64,000 nucleotides of DNA from Verticillium longisporum (lineage: Eukaryota; Ascomycota; Sordariomycetes; Glomerellales; Plectosphaerellaceae): the NCBI GenBank assembly GCA_019188255.1, contig JAETXT010000006.1, forward strand, positions 1,302,001 through 1,366,000. Reading direction: 5' to 3'. The position numbers and the translations under genes were made by a program. The notes below the pieces were generated by a model, which was not told the origin of the DNA, did no database searches, and saw nothing but the letters and a program-made list of their open reading frames with translations. The stretch's first letter is position 1, and every line of letters starts with the position of its first letter. Positions 23,174 through 35,182 of the stretch are shown here, piece by piece.

Positions 23174-24241
23174 GACCTTGCCTGACTTTAAGAGGTTGAT
23201 CATTCAGGCTTAGCCGGTTATACGCAACTGTTGCGGACAATGATGAAGAGGAACAACCAGTAAAAGCTTAGGAGGTTGTGCAGGAGATGTCGAATCTTGA
23301 CCAGGGAGGTTGTCCTTATATGTAGTTCGGGGCATTGACTTGCAACGAGCTGTTCAACCTCTTGATTGGTGGTGAAAGTGCCCTGTAGAACTTTGGATGT
23401 GATTGCAGATTGTCCTAGTCGCGTCCATCGCATAGGTCACGGCCTACACCAGCCAGCTGAAATCATGCACGACGTCCAAGATGGGATCATGTCTGCGGAT
23501 TGAGCTTCATCATCCCGGCGGCTTGGCCGCTAGATGACTGCTGACCCCCGACGAGCAATGGACACCACTACGCCGGCCATGGCCACGTTGGCGGCCTGGT
23601 ATGCAGGCCACCGTCTAACAGGTCAAGAAGATATGCAGGCTGCCTGTCAGTTTTACTGCGGCACTGGTGAACCAGAATATATGGACGTCCTTGCTGATAA
23701 CAAGGATCCTGGAAGCCTCACGTTTACATGAAGACGTCCTAGCATTTTGGACAACAGCTGTCAGATTGACGATTCAAGATATGATTGGCAGGAGTATCCA
23801 GAGTGAGTAGGGTATATGTGAGCACAGTGCTCGCATGGCGTCATGGGTCAAACTTTGTCTTTATATTGCATAACAAGTCTTAGGGAGGTGTCACCACGGA
23901 ATTGAACAAAGTGGATTGATTGTTGTTAAGGTACAAAAGGAGACTTCCAGAAGTCCAAACGAAGGTAATTGGTCAGATCCAGCATCGGTAAGGAGTCTTA
24001 CCGGGGCGATAACGACAGAACAAATGCATCAAATGAGGACTCCACATTTGGGATGAAAGTACTCCTGGGTCACAGAACAGAACCTTGCCTGATCGGCAAC
24101 AGGAGGCAGGTGCTGCGAGCAATTTGGCTGAATTTGATAACCAATTGTAGTAGCGCTTGCTCAATAGGCCACCAGTGACAGACGCATTATGCCTTATAAT
24201 GCAGTTAACGGGACAGTGCTCATTATGATAAGCTAGCAAGG
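23174..24241. other. No supportable gene
   Basis: A 65-codon plus-strand frame at 23534-23731 is the only item of note and has no relatives I recognise. The right end runs into the 13-bp tandem repeats. Confidence 0.3.
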
Positions 24242-24293
24242 CTAGGCACCCCACCTAGGCACCCCACCTAGGCACCCCACCTAGGCACCCCAC
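24242..24293 (+). repeat. 13-bp minisatellite, unit ctaggcaccccac, 4 copies
   Basis: Four perfect head-to-tail copies of a 13-bp unit, directly followed by a second array with the same period but different sequence. Confidence 0.97.
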
Positions 24294-24363
24294 CTCCTCT
24301 TTCCACCTCCTCTTTCCACCTCCTCTTTCCACCTCCTCTTTCCACCTCCTCTTTCCACCTCCT
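24294..24363 (+). repeat. 13-bp minisatellite, unit ctcctctttccac, 5 copies plus a partial
   Basis: Five perfect copies and a partial sixth. The array ends immediately before the ATG at 24364. It shares the 13-bp period and the final ccac with the preceding array, and its pyrimidine-rich strand faces the gene start. Confidence 0.97.
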
Positions 24364-25606
24364 ATGGACGACTTCTACGCATCGTGGGATGATGGAGGGC
24401 GACATTTGGAGGGAGTTGTCATCGCCGCACGAGACAGGCTAGCGTCTTCAAAGAGCTTGATCAAGTACTTCCGGGATACTGTGCACGAGATCTTCAATAG
24501 CGATTTCTTCAAGGTAGCCAGGCCGCTTCTGGAGAATGACCCAAATGCGTCGATGCTAAGACTCTTCATCATCACCTGTCTCCTAAATAAGAAGACTAGA
24601 GAAAAATCGCGAAAGCAAGCCCTGAGGTACACAAACTTTTCCGCGAGATCAAAATTCCCGCCCTTATTCAGACGAACACTTTTCTATCGTGCATCCGCGG
24701 GATCAAAGATGTGGCTGCTAAAAATAATTTTGTCGTGGCTATTGGTAAACCTCGATTTATAATGATAGGATGAGGGAAGGGGCTAACGTGATGCAGATAA
24801 CGCTGCTCAACAAGCCGCAAGCGGCGATCGGGATAACGAACTCGAAGAAGCAGTGAAAAAGAGGCATGATGACGGGCTTGTGGAGTGGTCCATTTATTGT
24901 CGTTCCATTAGCCAAAAACATCGAGCCGAGGTTATCCGCAGTAAGTCTGGTGATGGTAGCATTGCCACTCACAGAGCATAAATTGTTGATCGAATGGTAT
25001 GTAGTTGGGGCTGAGCACTTCGCCGCACTGGCCGCCGGCACTCCTGCTGAAGGCAGCAGCAAACGCCGCAAACACAGTCATCCCACGGAGAATCATCCAC
25101 AGCTGTTCGACGAAGGCTACGAGCTCGACCAATCCATGGCCAGCAGGGCGCTGCTGAGCGCACTTGAGCTCTATCTTGGAGCCACTGTTTTCGACGGGCT
25201 AGAGGAGACTTACGTGAGAGCCAAAGAGGGCGAATCAGCAGATTTCACAGCGCACGTCTTGCTACGTGTGCCAAGAACGGATGAGTTGAACTTCCAGCTC
25301 CTGGTCAGCTTATCTGCGAGAGTAGGGGATGAGATAGCGCAGGCGAAGGGAGACGCCAAGAAGTTACGACGCAAGTTTGGCCCCTGGTTGGCGCAAGCAA
25401 CTGGCCTTAGGCCAGCCGCTGCGCCCACGAGCCAGACGGTCATCGTTCGTGACGAAATTGAGCCTTCTGAAGAAGCTGCAGCAGCTGCTGCAATTCAAGT
25501 CTTTCGACACAAGAACGGTCTTGATAGGATGCTTCAGGTAACACTCACTCGGAATGCTGGGTGGCATTTGATGGAGGATGTCTTCCTCGTGCCGAACGAA
25601 TCCTAA
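24364..25606 (+). CDS. Orphan three-exon protein downstream of minisatellites
   Basis: ATG 24364 (MDDFYASWDDGGRHLEGVV) begins right after the repeats and reads a helical region (RDRLASSKSLIKYFRDTVHEIF, NDPNASMLRLFIITCLLNKK). One missing base near 24624 shifts to EVHKLFREIKIPALIQTN... NFVVAI, then an intron at 24745-24796 (GTAAAC, gctaacg, GATGCAG) to DNAAQQAASGDRDNELEEAV. A switch to the final frame occurs at 24941-24974, either a very short 34-nt GTAAGT...CACAG intron or another one-base error. The last exon runs HKLLIEWYVVGAEHFAALAAG, an alanine-rich helix (EPSEEAAAAAAIQVF) and ends FLVPNES. No known domain. A basic patch KRRKHSH could be a nuclear localisation signal. Confidence 0.5.
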
Positions 25607-25612
25607 GATGTA

Positions 25613-25930
25613 TCATGTATTTAAAGGCGGATCAAGCCTGCAATACATCTCTTTGATGACCACAAGATTGCCCTTCTCAATCGTGGCGCTTCCTTTGCTC
25701 TCTGTATTTTGACGATATGCATTGACATTACCCGGTGGCCCCATCCAGATACGTCCGTCTCCATCCGCGGCCTCCCAATGAATGACTTTATCATGTTCGA
25801 ACGGGCCTAATGTCGCGATAGCTACGTATGAGTATGTTTGCTGTGTGCCCTCTTCGTCAGCTGTTGAATGATCTCCCGGGTTATCACTACTTACAGCCAT
25901 GCTTTCTTGTACTTGCTCGATGACGGTCAT
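25613..25930 (-). CDS. Small hypothetical protein, 105 residues
   Basis: An uninterrupted frame from ATG 25930 (MTVIEQVQESMAV) to a stop at 25613. The C-terminal half looks like a compact beta domain (YSYVAIATLGPFEHDKVIHW, GRIWMGPPGNVNAY, GNLVVIKEMYCRL). A perfect GTAAGT followed 54 nt later by CACACAG lies inside the frame (about 25895-25842) and would remove 18 codons without changing phase, so an 87-residue spliced form is possible. It is convergent with the gene ending at 25606, with only 6 bp between stops. Confidence 0.45.
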   Translation of the reverse strand: MTVIEQVQESMAVSSDNPGDHSTADEEGTQQTYSYVAIATLGPFEHDKVIHWEAADGDGRIWMGPPGNVNAYRQNTESKGSATIEKGNLVVIKEMYCRLDPPLNT

Positions 25931-26071
25931 ATCAAGCCAAAGGCACTAATATTTCAAAATATTAGGCTGAGGTTGTAGCCAGAACTTCGCCCGCTTCTGG
26001 ATGATGTGCGACTCGGCACGACTTGATTAGAGGTCCTGATTCTGCCGTTAGATTGAGGAGGGGTAGCATGA

Positions 26072-26353
26072 TTAGCGAAGGGGTGCGGCACTTATACTTG
26101 CCAGCTTGGGCAGCGATGCTTGTGTCAGGCTTCTAAGGCAGGAGAGGGAAATTTGGCAAGAAGATTCATCGCGACAAAAGGTTGGCTCGTGAAAATGCAC
26201 GCGAACGCTGCGAACCCGACAAACAAGCCTGCTGATCATATCGTAGTGCAGAGCGGCAAGATCTTGTTCGTTCAGCATAGACGTACTCCACTGAACACCA
26301 GTAGCTTTTCGGATGGCTTCGCATAAACTTTCATCCGAAAATACCTCTGCCAC
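26072..26353 (-). CDS. Hypothetical protein fragment
   Basis: The minus-strand frame reads VAEVFSDESLCEAIRKATGV, SMLNEQDLAALHYDMISRLV and a cysteine-containing tail to a stop at 26072. It continues upstream in frame (GFRNLGNFQGA) but has no ATG before a stop, so a start exon or error is missing. It might be the 5' part of the 25613-25930 gene. Not recognised. Confidence 0.25.
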   Translation of the reverse strand: MAEVFSDESLCEAIRKATGVQWSTSMLNEQDLAALHYDMISRLVCRVRSVRVHFHEPTFCRDESSCQISLSCLRSLTQASLPKLASISAAPLR

Positions 26354-27401
26354 TGCCCCTTGGAAGTTGCCGAGATTCCGAAATCCGGCACAGTCTCCAC
26401 ATTATGGACAACATCGAAGCCACCGTGTATGATCTGTCAGCTTCTGCTCGTGTCAAGAGGCGAGAACTAGCCGGCCTATCCATTTCTCCGGCCACCCGCT
26501 TAAGCTGATTCGACCGACGATGTCACGTACTACGAGTCACGGGTCAGAGCGGCTCGCAATCCGGAGATCGGTTGTGAACATTGAACTAAATGCGACATTC
26601 GCTGGAGCTTTCGCTGGAGCTTTATCCTATTCCCGCGCCACCCTCCCCCCATCCCGGCGGGATTGTTTGGGAAGGGATCCCGAATGGAATATCTGAAGAG
26701 CCGTGATCCCTAGAGGACGCGGAAGAGAGGCATACCGGTTCATGACCATGGTGCCACCCTGTTTCTGTGTTTTCCTACATCAGCGGTTCTGGAAGCAAAG
26801 ACCTTGCCGCAGTTCCTGTCAGGGTACGAGATCTTCCTGGACGACGACATTTTATTGGGGGTTAACTCCACGAAAGCGGTAGGTAAGAACAAAGCAGGCA
26901 AGACAAAGAGGGCCCGGAAGTGATCGCGACGTCGAGAAGTAAGAGAGAGGCTGCCGGGGAGAAGACTGAATGCAGACGCTGAGGATCGGCACGCGAGCTT
27001 TGAGAACACCGCGCAGCGAACGCGATGGCTCATCAAGGGGGCCCGCTGCATGTGGGCTTCTAAGCGGGCTGTTGGAACCGCCAGCACCTCATAATCTGCA
27101 CACGTGAAGACCCGACAGTGACACACTCCACCAGGGCCCAGTGATCATGTTGCGCGGCAAGCTGAGTTGCCAGACGACTAATTTCAGCAACCCCAATCCT
27201 TCGCACTCGTCACCCGTTAAGCAAAGGCATCTTTAAGAGCTACCGGCTTCGGGACTATCTGCAGGATGCAGCAACCCATGCCTGTCCTGTCAGAGATGGT
27301 GCATCGGAACCTGGCATGCAGGGGGTCTCGGATCAGATCAACTCCAAAATTGGGGGTCAGCTCGATCACTGTACCAATCGGTCAAGACCCACTCCAACAC
27401 A
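26354..27401. other. No supportable gene
   Basis: Short frames only on both strands. The final 100 bp form the promoter side of the 27402 gene, but I see no clear TATA box. Confidence 0.3.
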
Positions 27402-28236
27402 ATGGCAGAAGAAAAGACCTGCTCTGGTGTGAGCGTGGCAAGAACCTCCACGGGAACAGTCCCGGTCGCCTGCCGTGGTTATTACATCAATGCGCTTGCA
27501 GGAAGCGAAGGCGTGTTATGGCGCAGGCTTCGTGTATATGGTTCGCCCACCCCCGTGATCAGAGGGCCGTTGCCTTGTTTTCTTGACCTGCGCCTATCCT
27601 TGGCTACTTTTGTTCATGTTGCCTCACCGCGACGCATCATGTACAGCGCCCCAGAGATGTCAGCTTTTGTGCTGACCATGACCAGCTTTGTCGTTCGGAG
27701 TCTTGGCCATATCATCTATACAGTCCCCCAAACGAGAAGCTGGTTGCATTCAGCAGCAGAAGGACATGGGGAGTTCGAGCCTAGAGTGTTCGCCATTGAG
27801 CTCGTTCATTTCTCAGCATGCGTCACATCCTTTTCGCTCCACGTCGATGAGCACTTGCTATTGCTTGTTTGTACTTGCGGCAGTGTAGCAGGCGAAGTAA
27901 GTGGTCCGCCCTACTGGCAGTACACCAGCTAACAGGCTATAGGGACTCTTTTGGGACCGTCTTCTCCAATCAACACGATGGCTATGGATCTCGGCTCTCA
28001 GCAGCCTTGCGTACTCTGCAGTCGTCATGCTAGCTGCGCTCTTCAGCCAATCGCCTGATACCGCCCGCATACCGGTGTTAGTCCTCTTCGAAATAAACCT
28101 ACTTGTGGCCATCGTCCGTACCGGCCTTTACCTCAAACTCTCCTACAGCAGAGAAAGAACGAAGACATCCATCCACAAAGGACGAAGCGGCAGGCAGCCC
28201 ATGGTGCACGCCCCACAACAATGCGATCCCACATAA
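27402..28236 (+). CDS. Orphan multi-pass membrane protein, two exons
   Basis: ATG 27402 lies in good context (acacaATGGca). Exon 1 is 27402-27896, intron 27897-27942 (GTAAGT, branch gctaaca, end CTATAG), exon 2 27943-28236; the joined frame is intact, 262 residues. Hydrophobic stretches lie near residues 60-80 (FLDLRLSLATFVHV), 88-110 (MSAFVLTMTSFVVRSLGHIIY), 135-163 (FAIELVHFSACV... HLLLLVCTCG), 176-193 (LWISALSSLAYSAVVMLAAL) and 205-220 (VLVLFEINLLVAIVRTGL), so four or five membrane spans. The tail is basic (YSRERTKTSIHKGRSGR). The topology resembles fungal integral membrane proteins, but I do not recognise a family. Confidence 0.6.
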
Positions 28237-28393
28237 TGCCGTCTTTTGATTAGCAAGGCTTACCTCCAACGGGCGTATGCACCTCCTCGTGTATGCCACA
28301 CAGACACAGACGCGGCGCGGGGAGCTGGACACTTCACTGATCGTGCCGCGATGGAAGGAACGGGGGCAGGGAACATCCCTTGGCCGTGTCCTT

Positions 28394-28780
28394 TCAGGCC
28401 ATAATCCAAAATAATAAACAGAGGCTCCGCAGCTGGTACGCTGTCCAGAAGCCTGTCAGTCTGCCGTTGCGATGCTGCATTTTCAGCTGACGGCCAATGC
28501 GACCTGGCTCCGGCACATACACACCCAGTCCGTTCTCTGCGAACGCAGCGTGCTTCCGGCCATCGACCATGGCCTTCAGAAATGTAGAACAGCTGCTGGA
28601 GACAACGATGAGTACACTCGTTTCTTCTCCAAATTCATGGCAAAAGTCTGTATGAGCATCCAGCAGTAGTCCAAGATTTACCGGTGATACTGGTGATTTG
28701 CCTCGAGTCGCGGCGCCACACGCGAGCCAGACGCCCTGACGCCCTGATGCCCAAAGGTCTTTGGCGTGAGCCAGACCCAT
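28394..28780 (-). CDS. Hypothetical protein, uncertain
   Basis: A 128-codon minus-strand frame with protein-like stretches (NLGLLLDAHTDFCHEFGEE, VLIVVSSSCSTFLKAMVDG). An overlapping upstream frame (28635-28916) may join it through a splice or frame error. No start, family or splice pair could be settled. Confidence 0.2.
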   Translation of the reverse strand: MGLAHAKDLWASGRQGVWLACGAATRGKSPVSPVNLGLLLDAHTDFCHEFGEETSVLIVVSSSCSTFLKAMVDGRKHAAFAENGLGVYVPEPGRIGRQLKMQHRNGRLTGFWTAYQLRSLCLLFWIMA

Positions 28781-29317
28781 ATGATCCTGTATCCAATCCG
28801 CCGAACAATATCGAGAGGAAAGCCGTGAAGTCCCGACTCACAGATGATTGCAGATTTGTGATATATGCAACTGGCATGCGTGGTCGGTGGCCAACTTGCG
28901 GTGTGCCGATCCCCACTGTAGAGAAGATGGGCTACTTACCGGAAAGTCTCACCGGTCGTCCTCCGAGGCTGAAGGGGAAGGGTACAGGGAAGGGGGAAGG
29001 ATGTGCATGCACCACCATAGTAGCACAATAAGCCTTAGCCTGCCATCCCAGCATGGAACAGCGAGGGAGCTGCATCTTCATGATCAGTTCAAGTCAAATG
29101 GATTCTACCGTATTGGTCTGCCTCTTCTTGATTGCGACAGCTCACAGGCAGCCACAAGCAAGGATCGCAATTTCACTGCGACGTTGGCAATCGCGACGCC
29201 GGGCACTCAACAACGGGTTTTTTGGGAACGTGGCAGGCATGTGTTCATAAAGAGGCCGTCATTCCTACTTGGCCAGCACGCATCATCAAGCGGGGACAAG
29301 CAACTACAAAAGCCAAC

Positions 29318-29554
29318 ATGACAAGCGTCCCGCCGACTAGACATCAACGAAGCTCGGGGTCCACTCTGGCTGACAACCAGGCGTTGCCACATACTGCATC
29401 CTCAGTGGAAGACTGGATAAATGGCGTTTCTGACATCGAAGACCGCGGCCTTCTGAGTCGGCTGACAAGCTGCGAAACTCCCTTGAAAGATGATGATCAG
29501 CTGACAATCTTCGACGATATTGAAGAGGCGAGTGCCAGCGATAATTATACATAA
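29318..29554 (+). CDS. Small acidic hypothetical protein, 78 residues
   Basis: ATG 29318 opens MTSVPPTRHQRSSGSTLADN and ends with an acidic Ser/Asp-rich tail (LKDDDQLTIFDDIEEASASD). The composition resembles the disordered ends of fungal regulatory proteins. The frame is open further upstream, so this may be the last exon of a larger gene. Not recognised. Confidence 0.25.
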   Translation: MTSVPPTRHQRSSGSTLADNQALPHTASSVEDWINGVSDIEDRGLLSRLTSCETPLKDDDQLTIFDDIEEASASDNYT

Positions 29555-32500
29555 GGATCAGATTCTCATGCTGATATGCAGAACATTGAGCCTGACGGAG
29601 CCCCCGGGTGGTTGGTAAGAAAACCAGTCCTCACTCCCAGCAAGGCTAATACTCTCCTATGCGTAGCCCGCTCATCATTGCCCAGTCGGTGAATATTTGG
29701 CACCAAGGCAACAATTCTTAGCTACTAATCGGATGGCAAAGCCAGATTTATCTGTGGGTTCATTTCAAGGTCATAGATGCGCAATGGAACCCCTTGAATA
29801 CAATGTTCTCTCTCCTTCTCTTTCCAGTGCCTCATCGAATGCCGGTCAGCATACGTGGGTCTCTCTGTGAGTAGACCACTGTGGAGAAATGTCAACGACA
29901 GGGGCAAAAATGCCCTGGAGTTTGCAAAGGGCGATCTCAAATTCACACAAGGTTGAAGTACCACCAGGGTCAGAGCACAGCCAACCTTACGGCAGCTAGT
30001 ACCTTGCTGCTTTGTTGCACCAATTCCCCACTGTGGGGAGTCAGGAACGTCTGCGCGGGATCCCGTCCCGGACCTGGAACTGCACATGGTCGATCACACG
30101 CTAACACCCTTGTGCTTGTTAGGTATGGAGGCGATGTCGTACCAAGAACTTATCGGCGCCGATGGAGCGACCATCTTGCAAGAGGCAGTGCAAATCCGCA
30201 ATTAGGTGCTCGCACTCGACCAATCTAACAAGGCGCATTGGCCCCTGGCTAATTATCCCTGAGCTCAGGACTCGGAAGTCTTGGGTTGACTGGACGCGTA
30301 CCGTGAATAAAAAGCCACACTAGACGCCTGTTTTCCTCTTTCGACAAACCTGTCTCTTCTGCCACCTTGAGTAGACTTACTGCTCCCATGGGGGTCATTA
30401 TATTGTATAGGATCACCGAGGTATGTCAGTGGTACGCTCAGACGGGTCATTGCTGACACTTACTCTATCTAGGTGGATGGTGAATTGACCGAAGTATGTA
30501 TTGAGTTCATCTCCATGCCGCTCGTCCCTTGCCATTTGGATGATGAGACCTCCGCCACCGGCTCTCCCACGCAGTACTTTTCCACTGGGTATTGGCTTCG
30601 TCGTATGAGAAATTTGATGAGACGTCTATGGCATCATTCAGCAGACAGATAGGTTGGTCTCTTACACTCTTTGGCCGGCGGGGAGATCTGGACTGAAGTT
30701 AGCCATCATTGGTATAGCAAGACATCCAACAAGGCTCCGGCACTGGCCGACTCTATCACCATCACGCCATAATCGCCCGGCCCAGAACTCTTGAGTGATT
30801 GAAGTAAAGCCAACTCCTGCCCCTTGTGATGAAAGGTACTGACAGTGACGCAGGAACAATGGCGGGGCAAGCGACGAGACTGCTGTACAGTCATCGACTT
30901 CCTCGTGTAGCTACTCGTGATCGACAATTCCCTCTCCGTTCCACGATGGCCCTCGTTTTGGCCCACCACCACCAGCACATAATTCCCTCCAGCTACACCT
31001 GCGTCCACGAGTCGAGTGCCCCCACAGTGCCACAACAGCGGCCGCTATGACTGCCCCGTAGGTCATCACCTGCTTCTCTCCCTCCCAGACTCTAGCGTTG
31101 GCCGATAGGTGGCCCGCCATCACACGCATCGGTGGTGTCTTTGTGTCATGCTACGTGATCGTGTGCAGCGCGCTCCGACACAGTGGGCAAGGCCCGCAGG
31201 CACGGCGGGTCGCACTTGTGGGGCTGGAGAGCGTCGCGACTGGCAACGCGTCCTACAGGCGCGTCTCACTACGGGCTGCGAATCGGGTGGAAGTCGGCTC
31301 TCCGATGCGGCTCCGCAGTGGCTCGGCCCTGTTTCAACGACGACGCTTGCCGATGCACTCGCAAACGTCGGGGGTGCCGAGTGCTGCCCGCTGCACTATC
31401 TCCGAGAGAGAAACAGCAGAGCGTGTGCTTGGCATGAGACAGGACAGTTACATCTCAGGTGGTGCTGGGTTATGGCGGAATGGATGCGAGGCGAAAAAGC
31501 ACTCAGCCGGTGCTGTGGAAGCTGTCGGCGTTATCTCCTTGGTACCGCCATGTCGCACAATGGGCTGTAGGTGGGCCACGGAGCGCTTGACATCCGTCTC
31601 TATGCCGCATCACTGGAGGCAAGGACCTGGCGAGGAAACGTCCCTCGCTAACTGCTGTACAATTCAAACCTGAGAAAATGACGAAAGGACACGTCAGCCA
31701 TATCGGCCCCCTCTTCGAAGCTTGCGAAAATGATGATGCCTGTTCATTCCCTCGCGACTCCTCAATTGGACGTCTATCTCGCAGGGTGATAGTGTTGAAA
31801 ATCGTCTTCCCGTTGTCTGTGAAATATAAATGAGCAGTCGCTTGTTGACCAACACTCAGCCAAAGGCGGCTTCAGAAGACCCTCGAAGATCGCGTTAGTC
31901 ATTGGCACCTGTGATGAGCTCGAAGAAGAAATCGTTGATTTGAAGCAGAAGGCTTGTGTTGAGCCCTTGCCAGAGAAGGTAACCGTTCCAAAATCGGGCC
32001 GGGCCGTCAGGTAGAGGCTGTTGCTGGAGGGAAGAACATTGGATCGAATTCTGTGTATCCGTTGCGGGATACTCGCGGGAGAGAAGACAATCAAGGGCAA
32101 TGCGGATCTTCATCATGAGGAGAGATTTCATCTATGAAGTTGAGGTTTGTTTTCGAGAAATCAAGAAGATGCAGACGTAAGACTATGTTGGTGTATGTCG
32201 TAGGTTCACCGAGTGAACATCGCGCATGCCGGGAAGTGGATGGACCCCCAACTTGGAATAAACCACGCCTGCCAGTTTTCTCTTTCACCGAAAGCAACAG
32301 CCGCCAACCCTGTCGCCAAGAGCAAGGGTGTCAGTGAGTGGCGAATCTGTCGCGACGCAGTAAAATGTCAAGTGTGGATCTCGAATGCTGCACTCGGTCA
32401 CAGGACTTCGACGGCCACTTGAGTGCGACTGGCGGATGATGCCTTGCAAGACCGTACTCATGTCCAACATGTCAGGTCAGCCTCACAGTCGGCGGCATCC

Positions 32501-33598
32501 AAGACAGGCGTCAATTGAGCCCACAGCCTCCCCTTCCCAGTCACATGGAATGGGGATCAAAAGGAGAGGCGCAGACCTGCCTCTGAAGGACAACGACGCT
32601 ATCAATACCTGCCTAATGCCATACGGAACAACTGCTCGAGGACCTTGCACTTGCCTAACGGCCAGATGAACGCGGTTGGTGAACTGGGTGATCTCGCACT
32701 CCATCGCCTTGGTGAGCAAGTCTGTCGGTGAGTCATGAAGAAGTGCTGTGGCGGCTTTGACCCTGGAGCAAGAAAACGGCCCGCCCATATGCGACCATAT
32801 CACCTCTGACTATCTTCCAACACATTCCAACACATAATGAGGCTGTCCAACCGGCCGACAGGCTGACGTTCGCGACTGTTCCCTGCGAAGCAATTGCCTC
32901 GCCGCAGCGACTAGCCTCCTCAATTGCAACCAGCGTCGTGTTTCTGTTGGCTGCCGCATGACTTGCAGAGCAGGCATGCCGCTGTTGCTTTGGCTTGAAC
33001 GGCCCCTAGACATCAGGGGTGCATCGCGCTTCGCGTCACACTGCGTGACGCCGTCGTCCCGGCATCGCAAAAGGTCGGTGAGGCCCGAATGAGCTGGAGG
33101 AACTGAGAGTGAGTCATTACGAATACTGGACATGATCATCAGGTAACTTCCAACATCTATCCGCCCTGGAATGGCCTGATGTCTCGGGACGGGTGCAATA
33201 TGCAGCCAGGGACCGGTCGCACTGAGCATCAGTGTGCAAACGATGTGATGCAGCCCCCTCGCCGGCAACGCAACCACCCTAAGTAAAGCGTACCACGCAG
33301 GGCGTCAGTCGGCTACTGACGTGTTTGATGGAATTCAAGCCGGCCCCCATAGTAGGGATGCTGTACGCGTGCATGGTCAAGCTTTGTCACAGGAGTCGAG
33401 AAGATCGCAGCCACAACTAGCCTGAACACTTCAACGCCGTGCGTTGGCACACAGGCCGCTTCGACGCGACCACCCTCCAAAGTGGCCCAGCTCGCCGATA
33501 GTCACTGGTGGTGTTCTGCCCGATACGAAAAGGGGGCAAATGGCTAGATGAGGCCAGCAGTGGTGTTTTGACTGCCCCCAATGGTGATCCTTACTTCA
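29555..33598. other. Four-kilobase stretch without a supportable gene
   Basis: Overlapping open frames on both strands at 30706-31130 and a GC-rich plus-strand block at 31098-31673 (191 and 153 codons in two frames) are compositional rather than family-like. On the minus strand 31774-32297, frames containing FWNGYLLWQGLNTSLLLQINDFFFELITG and AIFEGLLKPPLAECW look protein-like and may be exons of a small gene. At 32483-32803 a minus-strand frame (SPTDLLTKAMECEITQF) is open. None can be assigned. Confidence 0.3.
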
Positions 33599-33609
33599 TG
33601 TATATAAAC
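33599..33609 (+). promoter_or_regulatory. TATA box of the BCS1-like gene
   Basis: The sequence tgtatataaac lies about 75 bp before the ATG at 33681 and is followed by a C/A-rich leader (cagcagtcaacagcacaactctc), the usual layout of a fungal core promoter. No other TATA box this clear is seen before any gene in the window. Confidence 0.6.
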
Positions 33610-33680
33610 ACAGTAAGACCGTACCTTCCAGCAGTCAACAGCACAACTCTCAAAAAAACCATTACACTTCAATACTCAAC

Positions 33681-35182
33681 ATGTTCAACCTTACAGTTCT
33701 CTCAGCATGGATCGGGAACGCGACTGCGGTTGCTCTTCAACCTCCAACAAACATCACATTGTACGAGTCTCTGCCTGATGCCAACCGATACATTGTGAGC
33801 ATTGCCAACGCTATCTCGCTCGGGCTTTGGGCCGCATACATGACCGCGTCGAGCGCCCTCCGATCGTCCGCTGGATCCGATTTTTACTTCCTCCTACCTG
33901 ACCACTTGAAGCGTTCCCTACTTCCGTTTCTCCTACTCGGCTTTCCCCCTCGTCTCATGGCGCTTGTTCTCTTTGCTCCGTCCATCTGGCGATGGTGGGA
34001 TGACCTCATGCTTAGCCTCTTGAGAACCATGGCATATCGCGTCATCATCCCCCCAACGACACCCAGACGAGCAGCGCCGTGGTTGCTTGGTCTATCAAAT
34101 GCCACTTGCGTAAAAACAGGGCTTTATTGGTATCCAACCTAAGCAATCCAACGAAACAACTTGGATGCATTGGGCATGACTTCATCCCACTGCATGGTCG
34201 GAGGACACGGTTCATACATGAGGGAGTTTTGGGTTATATTGTAAACGACGGCGAAATCATCGCACTCACGTTTGATCCGGACTATCTTCCTCGACTTCTT
34301 CGCTTCGTGGCCCAGAATTGGAGCGAACCAGGCCATCTGAGAGTTGTGTCGCCCGGTCCAACACCAAACAACGCAGGTATATCTTGGCATGAAAGAAAGC
34401 CACGACCGGTCCAAAGCCTCGATTCGTTATTCATCGACGACAAAGACGAGTTGGTGGCCGACTGTCTCCGCTTTTTCGAACCTTCCTCCCAGGCACGTCG
34501 TACCGGCCGCGGCAAGTTACCTTATATGGGCATGCTACTTTACGGACGCCCGGGAACGGGAAAGTCGTCTTTTGCTCTTGCTGTAGCTCAGCACTTAGGT
34601 GTGCCCATCTATCGCCCCGGAAGTCTCTCTACATACGACGACCAGACCTTTCGCAGCCTCATGAGTGCTATTCAACAAAAATGTGTCATTCTCCTGGAAG
34701 ACATCGATACGGCTGATGTCACTCGCTCACGGAACGAGGCGAATAAATCGGGTTCCAAAGTCGATAAAGCTTGCCTGGGTACCATACTTGAAGAGTTGGA
34801 TTCACTCAACGTGGAAGGAGGAGCCATGGTTATGATGACAACAAACCACATGGAAAAACTCGACCCTGCATTGATACGCGCTGGGAGAGTCCATCGTCGT
34901 GTCGAATTCCAGTTGGCATCCAGGGAGACAGCTGCAGCCTTGTTCCGAAACGAGTTCAAGGATGAAATGGCAGAGCACGATCTTGATCAGGCCGCGAAAA
35001 AGTTCGCTGCACAGATACCTGATCGGAGATTCTCTCCTGCACAGATCGATGAGTTCCTTCACGGCAAGGAGAAAGACCTCGAAGGGGCTCTCGAAGGCGT
35101 GTCTGGTTGGGTCAAGTCCACTGAGGCGGCTGATCTGCAGGACAGCGTGGTGGGGTCGCCGTCAGAGAGCGATGGGCCGTAG
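33681..35182 (+). CDS. BCS1-like AAA ATPase
   Basis: About 500 residues. BCS1 family proteins are mitochondrial inner-membrane AAA ATPases that translocate the Rieske protein; many fungal accessory paralogs are of unknown role. Exon start ATG 33681, TATA box 75 bp upstream. The N-terminal region has hydrophobic helices (IVSIANAISLGLWAAYM, LLPFLLLGFPPRLMALVLFA), then the BCS1_N domain (IIPPNDTQ...AVVAWS, GRRTRFIHEGV). The AAA module has Walker A GRPGTGKSS (about 34547-34573), Walker B VILLEDIDTAD (about 34687-34719), sensor 1 MMTTNH and the ALIRAGRVHRRVEF arginine region, with a C-terminal helical lid and an acidic end. One base is missing from a C run at 34049-34054 (six Cs; seven restore the frame). 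The catalytic residues look intact, so this is probably a functional gene if that gap is an error. Confidence 0.85.

Noticed and set aside
31098..31673. 191- and 153-codon plus-strand frames
   Set aside because: No family resemblance, overlapping frames, Cys/Trp/Arg-heavy translations typical of GC-rich noncoding DNA.
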